From the NCBI GenBank assembly GCA_027214385.1, contig JAPVXR010000002.1, forward strand, positions 1-64,000: DNA of 64,000 nt. Reading direction: 5' to 3'. The translations under genes were made by a program, and so were the position numbers. This DNA comes from Cryomorphaceae bacterium 1068 (lineage in GTDB: Bacteria; Bacteroidota; Bacteroidia; Flavobacteriales_D; Cryomorphaceae). Positions 17,818-27,193 of this stretch are shown here, one piece after another. Position 1 is the first letter of the stretch. Each line of letters begins with the position of its first letter. The notes under the pieces are model-generated. The model had not been told where the DNA came from. It saw nothing but the letters and a program-made list of their open reading frames with translations, and did not search any database.

Positions 17818-20274
17818 TTGGATAGAATACTCACTACAAATGCAGATAATGATTTGGTGATTTTTCAGAGTGTTCTGGAATTGAATAAGGATGGTATTGT
17901 ACAGCAATGTTTAGGTAAGAATTGCAAGTGCAAAGGAAAAAGAGGTGAATTCGTTTTAGATACAGATGATCCAAGTGTATTTAAAGAGTTTTTTAACCAT
18001 CTGAAAAACAGCGAAGAAATTGGTTTAGAGTCTTATTTCACAGGTAAAAAAGGAAATTTCATAAAACTCACCTTCATGGGAAGGCGAGAGGATAACTATA
18101 TCCTTATCCAGTCAGAATTTGATAAAGATCAATCAGGTTTTTTATCAGATCATAGCTCTGATTTGGTTCACATAATTGATAGAGAAGGATATATAATATT
18201 TAAAAATGGCAAATGGAAGGAGAAGTTCGGGTATGAATCTCAGAAAATAAATATCAGGGACATATTACTTCTTGAATACAAAGATTCATACGCTTCTTAT
18301 CTCGCGAATAAAGATAAGTCTGATTCAAATGAGCCAAAAGTATTGGGTTTTAAAACAGAATCAGGCGACAACATATTTGTAGAGTCCAAGAGTCAGATAA
18401 AAATTGTTAATGGGAAAACTGCACTTGTTTGCGTTATGCGAGACGTTACTCATGATGTATCTAACCTGCAGCAAGTGAATGATCAATCGGCACGTATTAA
18501 GGCTATTTTCCAAACCAGGAATATTCTCTTCTGGAGTGTAAATAAAAATAAGGCCTTAACGTCATTTAATGAAGCCTATTCAAAAACGATTCAGAAGCAT
18601 TACGGAATAACACCTGAAGTCAATCCTGATTTAGATTTACCAAAGAAAAAGTTTGCCTCCGATGACTATCATTCCTTTTGGGATAAAAAATACGAACAGG
18701 TATTTAACAGCGGTGAGGGAATCAATTTTCTAACAAAAACAAGTGATAAAGGTGGTAAGTATTTTTACAGGGATATTTATCTGAATCCAATCATTTCTCA
18801 AGGAAAAATAAGAGAAGTTGCAGGATTAGCAATGGATGTAACTGATCAAAAGCTAACCACGAAGAAGAATTATGAGCAATCAAAAAAGATTAATACAATC
18901 TTTAATGCAGCTAATCATATGATATGGTCAGTGAACGATTCATACGAATTAACATACTTCAACGAATTTTACAATAAACAAGTCAATAAGCGTTTTGAAA
19001 CGAAGATTGAGTTGGGTCATAAGGTATATGAGTTGGGAGAACAAGTTGATTCGGAAACCCGTGAGTTATGGATAGATCGCTACAAAAGAGCTTTTAAAGG
19101 AGAGCAAATAAGGTTTGAAACAGAGTACACTAATACTGCGGGAAATGAGCAGACTGCAGAGATATCCCTCAATCCTATTTTTGACGATGAGGGACATATA
19201 ATTGAAGTAGCCGGAATATCTCAAGTAGTAACTTATAAAAAGGCAGCTGAAAAAAGGCTCAAAGCACAAGCTGCAAAAATTCAAGCGATTTTTGACAGTA
19301 CGGCCATGCTTATTTGGACGGTGGATAAGGATTATCACATTGTATCGTACAACAAAATTTTCGCTGATCAACACTTCAAACTACTAGGAAGAGAAGTGAG
19401 TATAGGTAGTAACTTCTTAGAGTTATTGAAAAAGCATTTAAGAGAAGATGCTTACGAAGATCTGTGTGATTATTTCAAGGGATCATTTAAGGGTGAAAAA
19501 CAGCAATTCGAAGGAAGACTCTTCGATAAGGATGGAAATAAAGTATGGATGGAGACCTTTTTCAGTCCTATTTACGGGGATGACAATAAGATCAAGGAAA
19601 TATCATGTTTGTCATACAATGTGACTGATAAGAAGATCATTGAACATCAAATGCAGGAATCCATAAATGAAAAGGAAATCTTGCTGCAAGAAGTTCATCA
19701 TAGAGTAAAGAATAATCTTCAAGTAATCAGCAGTATCTTAAACCTTCAGACTTCTTATGTCAAGGATGAGAATACCTTGAATATTCTTAGAGAGAGTCAA
19801 AACAGGATAAAGTCTATGAGTTTTATCCATGAATCATTGTATCAAACTAAGGATTTTTCAGGGATAGAATTTGGAGGTTATTTACTCTCATTGGCCAATA
19901 ACTTAGTACATTCATACAGTTTGGAGGTAGGTTTGGTAAACTTGAGAACAGAATTTGATGATACATATCTCTCTCTCGATCAAGCTATACCGTGTGGACT
20001 TATTGCCAACGAGCTTATTTCAAATTCTCTGAAGTATGCTTTTAATAAAGGTCAACAAGGAGAAATATTCGTCTCAGCAACACAAAAAGGATCGAAAGTA
20101 ACCCTGATTATTTCTGACAATGGAAAGGGACTTCCTGAAGGGTTTGATTACGAGAATAGCGACTCATTAGGTCTGCAGCTTGTATACACACTTAAAGACC
20201 AGCTAGATGCTTCTATTCAGGTATCTACAAATAAGGGTACCAAATATTTAATTACTTTTGATAAACAGTCTTGA
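17818..20274 (+). CDS. Multi-PAS sensor histidine kinase, HisKA_2 type
   Basis: 818 residues from TTG 17818; no ATG exists in frame until about residue 88, so the start is uncertain. No transmembrane segment is visible, so this is a cytoplasmic sensor. After a poorly conserved N-terminus come a PAS-like unit (about 118-225) and three tandem, mutually similar PAS units (about 225-345, 355-475, 485-610) sharing the pattern I-x2-IF-x5-L-x-W-x-V-x5-L-x2-FN. The kinase part has LLQEVHHRVKNNLQVISSIL (His627/628, phospho-acceptor region) and a GHKL ATPase with N box ANELISNSLKYAF and G box SDNGKGLPEG. It pairs with the LytTR regulator 11 bp downstream. Confidence 0.88.
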   Translation: MDRILTTNADNDLVIFQSVLELNKDGIVQQCLGKNCKCKGKRGEFVLDTDDPSVFKEFFNHLKNSEEIGLESYFTGKKGNFIKLTFMGRREDNYILIQSEFDKDQSGFLSDHSSDLVHIIDREGYIIFKNGKWKEKFGYESQKINIRDILLLEYKDSYASYLANKDKSDSNEPKVLGFKTESGDNIFVESKSQIKIVNGKTALVCVMRDVTHDVSNLQQVNDQSARIKAIFQTRNILFWSVNKNKALTSFNEAYSKTIQKHYGITPEVNPDLDLPKKKFASDDYHSFWDKKYEQVFNSGEGINFLTKTSDKGGKYFYRDIYLNPIISQGKIREVAGLAMDVTDQKLTTKKNYEQSKKINTIFNAANHMIWSVNDSYELTYFNEFYNKQVNKRFETKIELGHKVYELGEQVDSETRELWIDRYKRAFKGEQIRFETEYTNTAGNEQTAEISLNPIFDDEGHIIEVAGISQVVTYKKAAEKRLKAQAAKIQAIFDSTAMLIWTVDKDYHIVSYNKIFADQHFKLLGREVSIGSNFLELLKKHLREDAYEDLCDYFKGSFKGEKQQFEGRLFDKDGNKVWMETFFSPIYGDDNKIKEISCLSYNVTDKKIIEHQMQESINEKEILLQEVHHRVKNNLQVISSILNLQTSYVKDENTLNILRESQNRIKSMSFIHESLYQTKDFSGIEFGGYLLSLANNLVHSYSLEVGLVNLRTEFDDTYLSLDQAIPCGLIANELISNSLKYAFNKGQQGEIFVSATQKGSKVTLIISDNGKGLPEGFDYENSDSLGLQLVYTLKDQLDASIQVSTNKGTKYLITFDKQS

Positions 20275-20285
20275 ATTAACACATT

Positions 20286-21044
20286 ATGGCCAAAACGAAC
20301 ATTCTTGTAGTAGAAGATGAAAGTATCGTTTCCAAAGATATTCAGCATAGCTTAAAGAAGCTGGGCTATAACGTCTTGGGTGCTTCTTCTACCGGAGAAA
20401 AGGCCATTGAACTTGCTCTCGAGTTAAAACCTGATCTGGTTTTAATGGATATTATGTTGAAAGGAAAGCTTACCGGAATAGAAGCGGCTGAAAAGATAAA
20501 AGAGTCACTCAACATACCGGTTATTTTCTTAACAGCTTACGCAGACGAAGGTACCCTTGCCAAAGCGAAAGTGACTGAACCATACGGTTACATCATTAAG
20601 CCTTTCAAAGAGATTGATATCCACACCTCTATCGAGATGGCTATCTACAAGCATCAGAAAGAGAAAGAATTAAGAAACGAAAGAGACCTCCTCTATTCAA
20701 TCGTTGAAAACAAGGAGAAAGATGCGGATGACTTCATTTTCGTAAAATCAAATTCGAGACTGGTACGGTTAAAAACAGCCGATATTTATTTTGTCGAGGC
20801 ATTGAAAGATTATGTTGTTATCAATGCATTAAATAGCCGATACACCATTCACTCTACGATGAAAGACATAGAAAAGAAATTGTCTTCTGAAGAATTCATC
20901 AGAGTGCACCGCTCTTTCATCGTTAGGATGGATAAGATTGCTGCCATTGAGCAGCCTAATTTGATTCTCGAAAACGATAAAAAAGTAATTCCCATCGGTG
21001 GCTCATATAAGGATGAGCTGCAACGACGGATCAACTTGGTTTAA
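20286..21044 (+). CDS. LytTR-family response regulator
   Basis: 252 residues. N-terminal receiver domain (about 5-120) with the acidic pair E10-D11, phospho-acceptor Asp55 in LVLMDIML, and conserved Thr/Ala-Tyr and Lys residues (FLTAYADEG, IIKPFKEID). C-terminal LytTR DNA-binding domain (about 150-250) with FIFVKSNSRLVRLKTADIYFVEA and EFIRVHRSFIVRMDKI. Forms a two-component system with the upstream kinase. The target genes are unknown; LytTR sites are direct repeats that I did not locate. Its last 4 bp overlap the convergent rnr stop. Confidence 0.92.
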   Translation: MAKTNILVVEDESIVSKDIQHSLKKLGYNVLGASSTGEKAIELALELKPDLVLMDIMLKGKLTGIEAAEKIKESLNIPVIFLTAYADEGTLAKAKVTEPYGYIIKPFKEIDIHTSIEMAIYKHQKEKELRNERDLLYSIVENKEKDADDFIFVKSNSRLVRLKTADIYFVEALKDYVVINALNSRYTIHSTMKDIEKKLSSEEFIRVHRSFIVRMDKIAAIEQPNLILENDKKVIPIGGSYKDELQRRINLV

Positions 21045-23194
21045 ATCATTCTGAAGTCGAGCTGTTTCTGAATCAGATCTGCCCCGTGTACTTTCACATT
21101 CACCTTATCACCAAATTCAAAAACCTCTTTGTAGCGCTGACCTATTATCTGGTTTTTTCTGTCGTCAAATCGGTAGATATCATCATCCATAGAACTTAGA
21201 GGAATCATTCCTTCTACTTTAGTGCCTTCCAGTTCCACATAAATTCCCCATCGGGCTATACCACTGATATGGCCTTGAAAGTTTTCTCCTATTTTATCAA
21301 GCATAAACTCCACTTGCTTGTATTTGATCGATGCCCTTTCTGCTTCCGTCGCTTTCTTTTCTCTCTCAGATGAGTGCTTGCATTTTTTTTCCAAATCATC
21401 TTTTTTCGCCGAGGTTGCACCATTGGAATAGGCCTCTAGCAGACGGTGTACCATTACATCAGGATATCGTCTAATCGGTGAAGTAAAATGGGTATAATAA
21501 TCAAAAGCCAACCCATAGTGTCCAATATTCTCTGTCGTGTAAACGGCTTTTGCCATCGTGCGAATTGCCATAATTTTGATGGCATCTTCTTCGGGTTGAT
21601 CTTTAACTTGATGCAAAAGATCGTTCAATGCGAAAGAAGCGTTTTCAGGCTTGGTACTTTTTAATTTGTAACCAAGCCTTGAAACAAATTCTTTGAGTTT
21701 AAAAAGCTTTTCAGGATCGGGTGTGTCATGTACTCGATATACAAAAGTTTTAACCGATTTGTTTTTATCAGGTTTACCTATGAAAGCAGCTACTCGTTTA
21801 TTAGCCATCAGCATAAACTCTTCAATGAGCTTATTGGCCTCACGCATTTTCTTTTCAAAGACACCTACAGGCTTACCTGATTCATCCAATTGGAACTTTA
21901 CTTCCACCCCACTGAATTCAAGTGCCCCGCTTGAAATTCGAGCTTTGCGGTATCTTGATGCCCATTTTTGAAAAAGAAGGATATCTTCTTTTAGAGGATG
22001 TGTCGTATCAGCACCTTCAATTATCGCTTGTGCATCTTCATAAGTGAAGCGATGATCACTTTCGATGATGGTTTTTCCAAACCATTCATCCATGATTTTT
22101 CCGTCTTCAGAAATCTGAAAAACAGCCGACATACAAAGCTTCTCCTCGTTAGGTCTCAAGGAGCAAACATAATTTGACAACACCTCTGGAAGCATTGGTA
22201 CTACTCGGTCTACTAAGTACACGGAAGTGGCTCTTTTTAGCGCTTCTTCTTCCAGTTCTGATCCGGGTTTTACATAGTGAGAGACATCCGCAATATGAAT
22301 TCCCACTTCGTACGTGCCGTCTTCGTTTGAATTGATGCTCAAGGCATCGTCAAAATCCTTTGCATCGTCAGGATCAATGGTAAAAGTCGTATGTTTTCTG
22401 AAGTCGCGCCTTCTCTTTATTTCTTCTTCGGAGATAGTGACATCTACCTTTTCGGCGGCATTGAGCACAGAGTCAGGAAACTCGAAGGGGAGATCGAATT
22501 CTACCAGAATAGCATGCATCTCCACCTCATTTACTCCTGGATCTCCCAATACGCTGATGACCTCGGCTTTTGGAGACTTTTCTCCGTCTTCCCAATCAAC
22601 TAATTGGACAATGACCTTTTGACCATTGCGCGCATTTTTTGTTTTTGATTTGTCAATAAAGAAATCGACGTGAATTCTGGAATTGGTAGGAACAAAAAAA
22701 GCATGATTCTTTGAAAGCTCGATGATACCTACATAATTCTCCGCTTTTCGCTGCAAAATATTTATCACCTTTCCTTCAGCTTGCCCGCGATTTAAGCCGA
22801 TAATAGCAATTTCTACTAAGTCTCCATGGAGCGCCTTACCAGTATTCTTCTCCGATATAAAAATGTCTTTTTCATCTGTCTCAGGTATGGCATAAGCTGA
22901 TCCTGATTTAGTGAAGTCAAGAGTAGCTCTTAACTGAGCCATCTGGGATGGATGAACTTGGAACTTTCCTTGAGATACCTGCATCAGGAGGTCTGATTTT
23001 ACGAGCTCATCTAAGAGCTGTACGACAGATCTTCTATCATTGGAATTTTCAATTCCAAGTCGGGCAGAGATTTGTTTATAGTTGAGGTTTTTTTCAGGCA
23101 TCCCACGGAGGAGGGCCATTATGTTTCCCCTTAGTTCACTTTTAGAAAATGAACGACCCTTCTTAGGTATGAATTTTTTCTTCTTTTTTCCCAT
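21041..23194 (-). CDS. rnr: Ribonuclease R
   Basis: 717 residues. Processive 3'-5' exoribonuclease that degrades structured RNA. Order: N-terminal winged-helix RNase-B-OB region (about 15-75), cold-shock-like OB domains, catalytic RNB domain (about 260-590) with the metal-binding TIDPDDAKDFDDALSI motif, VHRLLEAY and HFTSPIRRYPDVMVH, and a C-terminal S1 domain (about 635-715). The N-terminus is unusually basic (MGKKKKKFIPKKGRSFSK). The C-terminus lacks the long Lys-rich tail of the E. coli enzyme. It converges with the LytTR gene with a 4-bp overlap. Confidence 0.95.
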   Translation of the reverse strand: MGKKKKKFIPKKGRSFSKSELRGNIMALLRGMPEKNLNYKQISARLGIENSNDRRSVVQLLDELVKSDLLMQVSQGKFQVHPSQMAQLRATLDFTKSGSAYAIPETDEKDIFISEKNTGKALHGDLVEIAIIGLNRGQAEGKVINILQRKAENYVGIIELSKNHAFFVPTNSRIHVDFFIDKSKTKNARNGQKVIVQLVDWEDGEKSPKAEVISVLGDPGVNEVEMHAILVEFDLPFEFPDSVLNAAEKVDVTISEEEIKRRRDFRKHTTFTIDPDDAKDFDDALSINSNEDGTYEVGIHIADVSHYVKPGSELEEEALKRATSVYLVDRVVPMLPEVLSNYVCSLRPNEEKLCMSAVFQISEDGKIMDEWFGKTIIESDHRFTYEDAQAIIEGADTTHPLKEDILLFQKWASRYRKARISSGALEFSGVEVKFQLDESGKPVGVFEKKMREANKLIEEFMLMANKRVAAFIGKPDKNKSVKTFVYRVHDTPDPEKLFKLKEFVSRLGYKLKSTKPENASFALNDLLHQVKDQPEEDAIKIMAIRTMAKAVYTTENIGHYGLAFDYYTHFTSPIRRYPDVMVHRLLEAYSNGATSAKKDDLEKKCKHSSEREKKATEAERASIKYKQVEFMLDKIGENFQGHISGIARWGIYVELEGTKVEGMIPLSSMDDDIYRFDDRKNQIIGQRYKEVFEFGDKVNVKVHGADLIQKQLDFRMI

Positions 23195-23272
23195 TGAGTT
23201 GGTGAAGATAGATATTATTAAAGCTTATCATTTCCGCAAGCACCCGAATGGATCAACTGCATACTATTCGAT

Positions 23273-23280
23273 TATATTTG
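23273..23280 (+). promoter_or_regulatory. -7 box of the ferritin promoter
   Basis: TATATTTG fits TAnnTTTG and ends 17 bases before the ferritin ATG at 23298. Confidence 0.55.
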
Positions 23281-23297
23281 CTAAAAAGTACAAAAGT

Positions 23298-23795
23298 ATG
23301 TTGTCAGAAAAGATCCAAAAAGCACTGAACGGTCAAGTAGAAGTAGAAGCTTCATCCTCTCAATTTTATCTAGCCATGGCATCATGGGCAGAGACGAACG
23401 GTTTAAACGGTGTTGCTAAGTTCTTGTACATGCACAGCGATGAAGAGAGACAGCATATGATGAAGCTCATTAAATACATTAATGAGCGCGGTGGAAAGGC
23501 TATCGTTCCACAATTGTCTAAACCACCTGAAGACTTCGAATCAATCAATTTTATATTTCAAACCCTCTTTGATCACGAGGTAAAAGTTACTGGCGAGATT
23601 AACGCGGTTGTGGAACTGTGTCTGACAGAAAAAGATTATACCACTCATCATTTTATGCAGTGGTATGTCGCAGAGCAGATAGAAGAAGAAGCTTTGGCAG
23701 CAGATTTGCTAGACAAGTTAAGACTTATTGGTGGAGATAAAGGTGGGTTGTACCTGTTTGATCGAGATCTGGATTCTATGAGCCCTGTTGAATAA
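23298..23795 (+). CDS. ftnA: Ferritin
   Basis: 165 residues from ATG 23298 (MLSEKIQKALNGQVEVEA). Iron-storage 24-mer subunit with ferroxidase activity. The ferroxidase ligands lie in EVEASSSQFYLAMASWAE and DEERQHMMKLIKYINERGG, with later Glu residues in EIDAV-type segment (here GEINAVVELC) and EQIEEEALAADLLDKL. No haem-binding bacterioferritin methionine is evident. The frame is open upstream to 23082, overlapping the start of rnr on the other strand, but the promoter and homology place the start at 23298. Confidence 0.93.
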   Translation: MLSEKIQKALNGQVEVEASSSQFYLAMASWAETNGLNGVAKFLYMHSDEERQHMMKLIKYINERGGKAIVPQLSKPPEDFESINFIFQTLFDHEVKVTGEINAVVELCLTEKDYTTHHFMQWYVAEQIEEEALAADLLDKLRLIGGDKGGLYLFDRDLDSMSPVE

Positions 23796-23937
23796 GTCTT
23801 TTGAATTAGAACAAAATCAGTTGATTTACGTAGAGTGAATCGTAGTAAACGCTTAATACTTGAAAACTCCTTAAACATCCTTCCAAAAAGCGTGATTTTT
23901 AAGGCTATACTTCGCCATTCTTTGGCAAAGAGTTAAT

Positions 23938-24462
23938 ATGAAGAAATTTACCCTGTTTCTTTCAGTCATTATGTCTCTCGTTATTCAGGACCCTCAACTC
24001 CCTGAAATGAACGAGAAGGATGCAGGTGCAGCTATAAAGGCGAGTTATCTCTACAATTTTGGAAAATACATTGACTGGCCTGAACAAGAGAAAACAGGAA
24101 ACTTCATAATTTCTGTGATGGGTGGTGATAATCTATATCAAGAGTTGGTGAAGAATTACAACTCTAAACAGATTGGACTACAACAAATTGAAATAAGAAA
24201 ACTTTCAAAAACACTTAAAATCAGTGATTGCCATATAATTTATGTTGGTAAAGAGAGCCAAGATTTGCTTCCCGAGATCGCTGAAAAATTCAAGAATACA
24301 CCAACTCTTATAGTGAGTGATGGAGAAGTTACATTGGCAAGGGGATCTGCCATAGCATTCATTTGGAACGAAAACAATTGGCTCTTTGATCTTAAAACGT
24401 CAAATGCACAATCCCTTTATATTGGTTCAACCCTTAAAAGCCTGGCCAGAAAGGTCGAATGA
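23938..24462 (+). CDS. YfiR-family periplasmic protein (DUF4154)
   Basis: 174 residues. A short signal peptide (about residues 1-16, MKKFTLFLSVIMSLVI) precedes the YfiR signature AAIKASYLYNFGKYIDWPE. The family end segment with SDGEVTLARGSAIAFIWNENN and LYIGSTLKSLARKVE is present. In Pseudomonas, YfiR represses the membrane diguanylate cyclase YfiN from the periplasm. No cyclase is nearby here. The next gene overlaps by 4 bp (ATGA) and the third encodes a HAMP-PP2C phosphatase, so the inhibitor may act on that instead. This role is an inference from gene order. Confidence 0.85.
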   Translation: MKKFTLFLSVIMSLVIQDPQLPEMNEKDAGAAIKASYLYNFGKYIDWPEQEKTGNFIISVMGGDNLYQELVKNYNSKQIGLQQIEIRKLSKTLKISDCHIIYVGKESQDLLPEIAEKFKNTPTLIVSDGEVTLARGSAIAFIWNENNWLFDLKTSNAQSLYIGSTLKSLARKVE

Positions 24463-25364
24463 TAATTATGATTCGTTTTTTCACAATATTGTTCCTTTCT
24501 TTTATACTGCAAGCTCAGTCTTTCGGTCAGTCGGTCGATGACTTGGTACAAACAGCCTATAAACTCCAAGTAGCCAAAAATCATGAAGAGGCTATGGACG
24601 TCATCAATAAGGCTCTTGAGGCTGATGGTGGTGAAAAGAGCGAACTCGTTTGGCACGTACGTGGCTTCGTATACAAAGACTTATTTGTCAAATATCGTTC
24701 TGAAGTAGAGGGCTCAAACTACAGAACGGAAGCTGTTAGCTCATTCTTGAACTCAATTAAATACGACAAGGATGGCAGACTCACTGATCAAAATGAAAAA
24801 GCACTTAAGTATTTAGCTGTGTCTTATTTTAACGACGCCTCTGATGTGATAAAAGAACACTCATCAGAGAGGATTGATTTAGCTGACAAGTATTATCAAG
24901 ACTACCGCGATATTATTCTTGAACTAAACTCTGATACATCTTTGGTTGAAAAAGATGTTGAGTATTATTTGGCTATGTCCACTGCGCATAGAAAAATTTA
25001 TGAATCGGATAGAGTCGAAAATGACGCCCATTGGGAAATGTCAAACGAATACATGAACAAAGTGTTGGATCTGGATCCTAACAGTTTTGAAGCATGGTTT
25101 TCTAAAGGAGTATCTTATTACAATCGGGGTGCGTATAATCTTGAAAGATTGCCATACGTCGATATTTATGATTTGTATCAGATCCAATCAGAAAGTATGA
25201 GAAGTATTGAGATGGCCTTGCCTTTTATGTATAGGGCTTATGAGATTGACTCCACCAAGATTGATGTGATCAGAGCACTCAAGATCATTACTTTTAATTT
25301 GAATAAAGAAGAGGAAAGCGATCGCTTTCAACAGTTGATCGAAGAATACGGTAACGATAAGTAG
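24459..25364 (+). CDS. TPR-like secreted protein of the YfiR cassette
   Basis: 301 residues. Start ATG 24459 overlaps the upstream stop; a second in-frame ATG lies three codons later. Signal peptide about residues 1-23 (IRFFTILFLSFILQAQSFGQ). The mature part is helical with tetratricopeptide-like units at about 25-60 (VDDLVQTAYKLQVAKNHEEAMDVINKAL) and 190-225 (MNKVLDLDPNSFEAWFSKGVSYYNRGAY). No catalytic motif. Position between yfiR-like and phosphatase genes suggests a periplasmic adaptor or an accessory in the same signalling unit. Confidence 0.75.
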   Translation: MIIMIRFFTILFLSFILQAQSFGQSVDDLVQTAYKLQVAKNHEEAMDVINKALEADGGEKSELVWHVRGFVYKDLFVKYRSEVEGSNYRTEAVSSFLNSIKYDKDGRLTDQNEKALKYLAVSYFNDASDVIKEHSSERIDLADKYYQDYRDIILELNSDTSLVEKDVEYYLAMSTAHRKIYESDRVENDAHWEMSNEYMNKVLDLDPNSFEAWFSKGVSYYNRGAYNLERLPYVDIYDLYQIQSESMRSIEMALPFMYRAYEIDSTKIDVIRALKIITFNLNKEEESDRFQQLIEEYGNDK

Positions 25365-25381
25365 AACTAGCTTTTAAATTT

Positions 25382-27184
25382 ATGGGTTTCCGTTTTACCA
25401 TTAGTCGAAAAATCGGGGTTGGTTTCGCTATTCTTATCCTCACCACTCTTGTCTTGGTATTTCTCACCTATCGGACGTTGTCTACAGGAAGGGAAATGAA
25501 TGACAATATCAATGACATATACAACCCTTCAGTTTCTTCATTAGAGAAGCTCAAAAGTGATGTTCTCAGGTCAAAAACATTGATCTCTATGTGGGCAGGA
25601 GTTCAGTCCAGAGAAGATACGAAAGAAAAGATTTCGTTGAAGAAGCTTCTACAAGATGAAATTCCGGGAGTAAAACAAAACATCGATTCCTTAAGCTTTC
25701 ACTGGAGCGAGGACGAGCGAAGACAGAAGGAGAAAATCTATTCAGAACTCGATGCACTTTTTGTTCTATATGGCAAAGTTCAGAGAACGCTGGTAGATAT
25801 GGAGAGCTATGATATGCCTTATGCCCGATTTGCCATGGGAGAACTGGTAGAAGAAGGTGGAAGTATTGACCAGAAATCTCAAAAAGTAATTGAGGAACTC
25901 AGTTTGCTAATCAGCGATCAGAGGGTCAACATAACCAAGGATAGTGTGACTATGATCAACTCCTTTACTAAACTCGAGGCCTATCTTACTATCCTAGGTT
26001 TCGGTTTATTTATTGCAGGATTGGTTATCGCGTATTTCACTGTTCAAAGTATTGTTGTCCCTGTGAGGAGCTTGAGAGAAACGCTGCTAATTCTCGGAAA
26101 AGGAAAATTTCCCGAGAAGGCAACGGTAGATACGGGAGATGAAATCGGTGAAATGAGTCTTGCATTGGAGCAACTGGTTCAAGGTTTAAAAAGAACTACA
26201 GAATTTTCTAATAATGTGGGAGAGGGTCATTATGATACTGAATTTCAGCCATTATCAAATGAGGATACCCTAGGCCATGCCTTACTTCTGATGAGAACTG
26301 AGCTGAAAAAGCGGGATGAAGATTATCAAAGGCAGGTTAATGAAAGAACAAGAGAAATAAGCGAACAAAAAGATAAGATTGAAGAGCAAAATGAGCAGCG
26401 CAAGGAACTTCTGGAGAGTATTACCGCCTCCATAAAGTATGCGCGCAGGCTGCAGGAGAACATCCTTCCTTCTGAAAGTAGAATAAATGCATTGCTTCCG
26501 AAGAGTACCATCTTTTTCAAACCAAAGGATATCGTATCAGGAGACTTCTACTTCGTGAATGAATATAACGGAAAAGTTGTGTTTGCTTCTGTAGATTGCA
26601 CAGGCCACGGAGTGCCCGGAGCATTTATGAGCTTGGTTGGCCACAACGCACTCAATAGCGCAATTAGGTTGAACCCCGGGCTTAACCCTGCAGATATTCT
26701 CCGAGATCTAAATCGCTTGTCTTCTAAAGCCCTTAATTCGGATCAAAATTCCGAATATGGAATGAGGGACGGAATGGACTTAGCTCTTTGCGTGCTGGAT
26801 CGCGAGAACTCCACACTAGAATATTCAGGAGCGCATAATCCGCTGTATTTAATTCGCGATCAAAACATCGAAATTTACAAAGCCGACAAAATTAGTATCG
26901 GTTCTACTGAGTTCATGAATGAGGAATTCACCAGATACAAAATCAACCTTCAGAAAAATGATATGATCTTCATTTTCAGTGACGGTTATGTAGATCAGTT
27001 CGGAGGAGAACAAGGCAGAAAGTTCATGTATGAGCCTTTTAGACAGCTCCTGCTATCCATAGCCAATGAAGATGCCGACACCCAATTTAAAGTCCTTGAC
27101 GAAACCTTGGATGCTTGGCTTAATGCGGGAAAAACGCCTCAAGAACAGATTGATGACATTCTGGTAATGGGGGTTAAAATCTAG
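25382..27184 (+). CDS. Membrane HAMP-PP2C (SpoIIE-type) serine phosphatase
   Basis: 600 residues. Transmembrane helices near 11-31 (GVGFAILILTTLVLVFLTY) and 200-222 flank a mostly helical extracytoplasmic sensor of about 170 residues. Then a HAMP domain (about 222-277), a coiled coil (about 310-350, RQVNERTREISEQKDKIEEQ), and a SpoIIE/PP2C phosphatase domain from about 375 with metal-binding motifs FKPKDIVSGDFYFV, VDCTGHGVPGAFMS, EYSGAHNPLYLI and FIFSDGYVDQFGG. Predicted to dephosphorylate STAS-type or other Ser/Thr phosphoproteins. It is the third gene of the yfiR-like cassette, 17 bp after the TPR gene. The architecture parallels YfiN but with phosphatase output. Confidence 0.88.
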   Translation: MGFRFTISRKIGVGFAILILTTLVLVFLTYRTLSTGREMNDNINDIYNPSVSSLEKLKSDVLRSKTLISMWAGVQSREDTKEKISLKKLLQDEIPGVKQNIDSLSFHWSEDERRQKEKIYSELDALFVLYGKVQRTLVDMESYDMPYARFAMGELVEEGGSIDQKSQKVIEELSLLISDQRVNITKDSVTMINSFTKLEAYLTILGFGLFIAGLVIAYFTVQSIVVPVRSLRETLLILGKGKFPEKATVDTGDEIGEMSLALEQLVQGLKRTTEFSNNVGEGHYDTEFQPLSNEDTLGHALLLMRTELKKRDEDYQRQVNERTREISEQKDKIEEQNEQRKELLESITASIKYARRLQENILPSESRINALLPKSTIFFKPKDIVSGDFYFVNEYNGKVVFASVDCTGHGVPGAFMSLVGHNALNSAIRLNPGLNPADILRDLNRLSSKALNSDQNSEYGMRDGMDLALCVLDRENSTLEYSGAHNPLYLIRDQNIEIYKADKISIGSTEFMNEEFTRYKINLQKNDMIFIFSDGYVDQFGGEQGRKFMYEPFRQLLLSIANEDADTQFKVLDETLDAWLNAGKTPQEQIDDILVMGVKI

Positions 27185-27193
27185 GTGTTAAAC

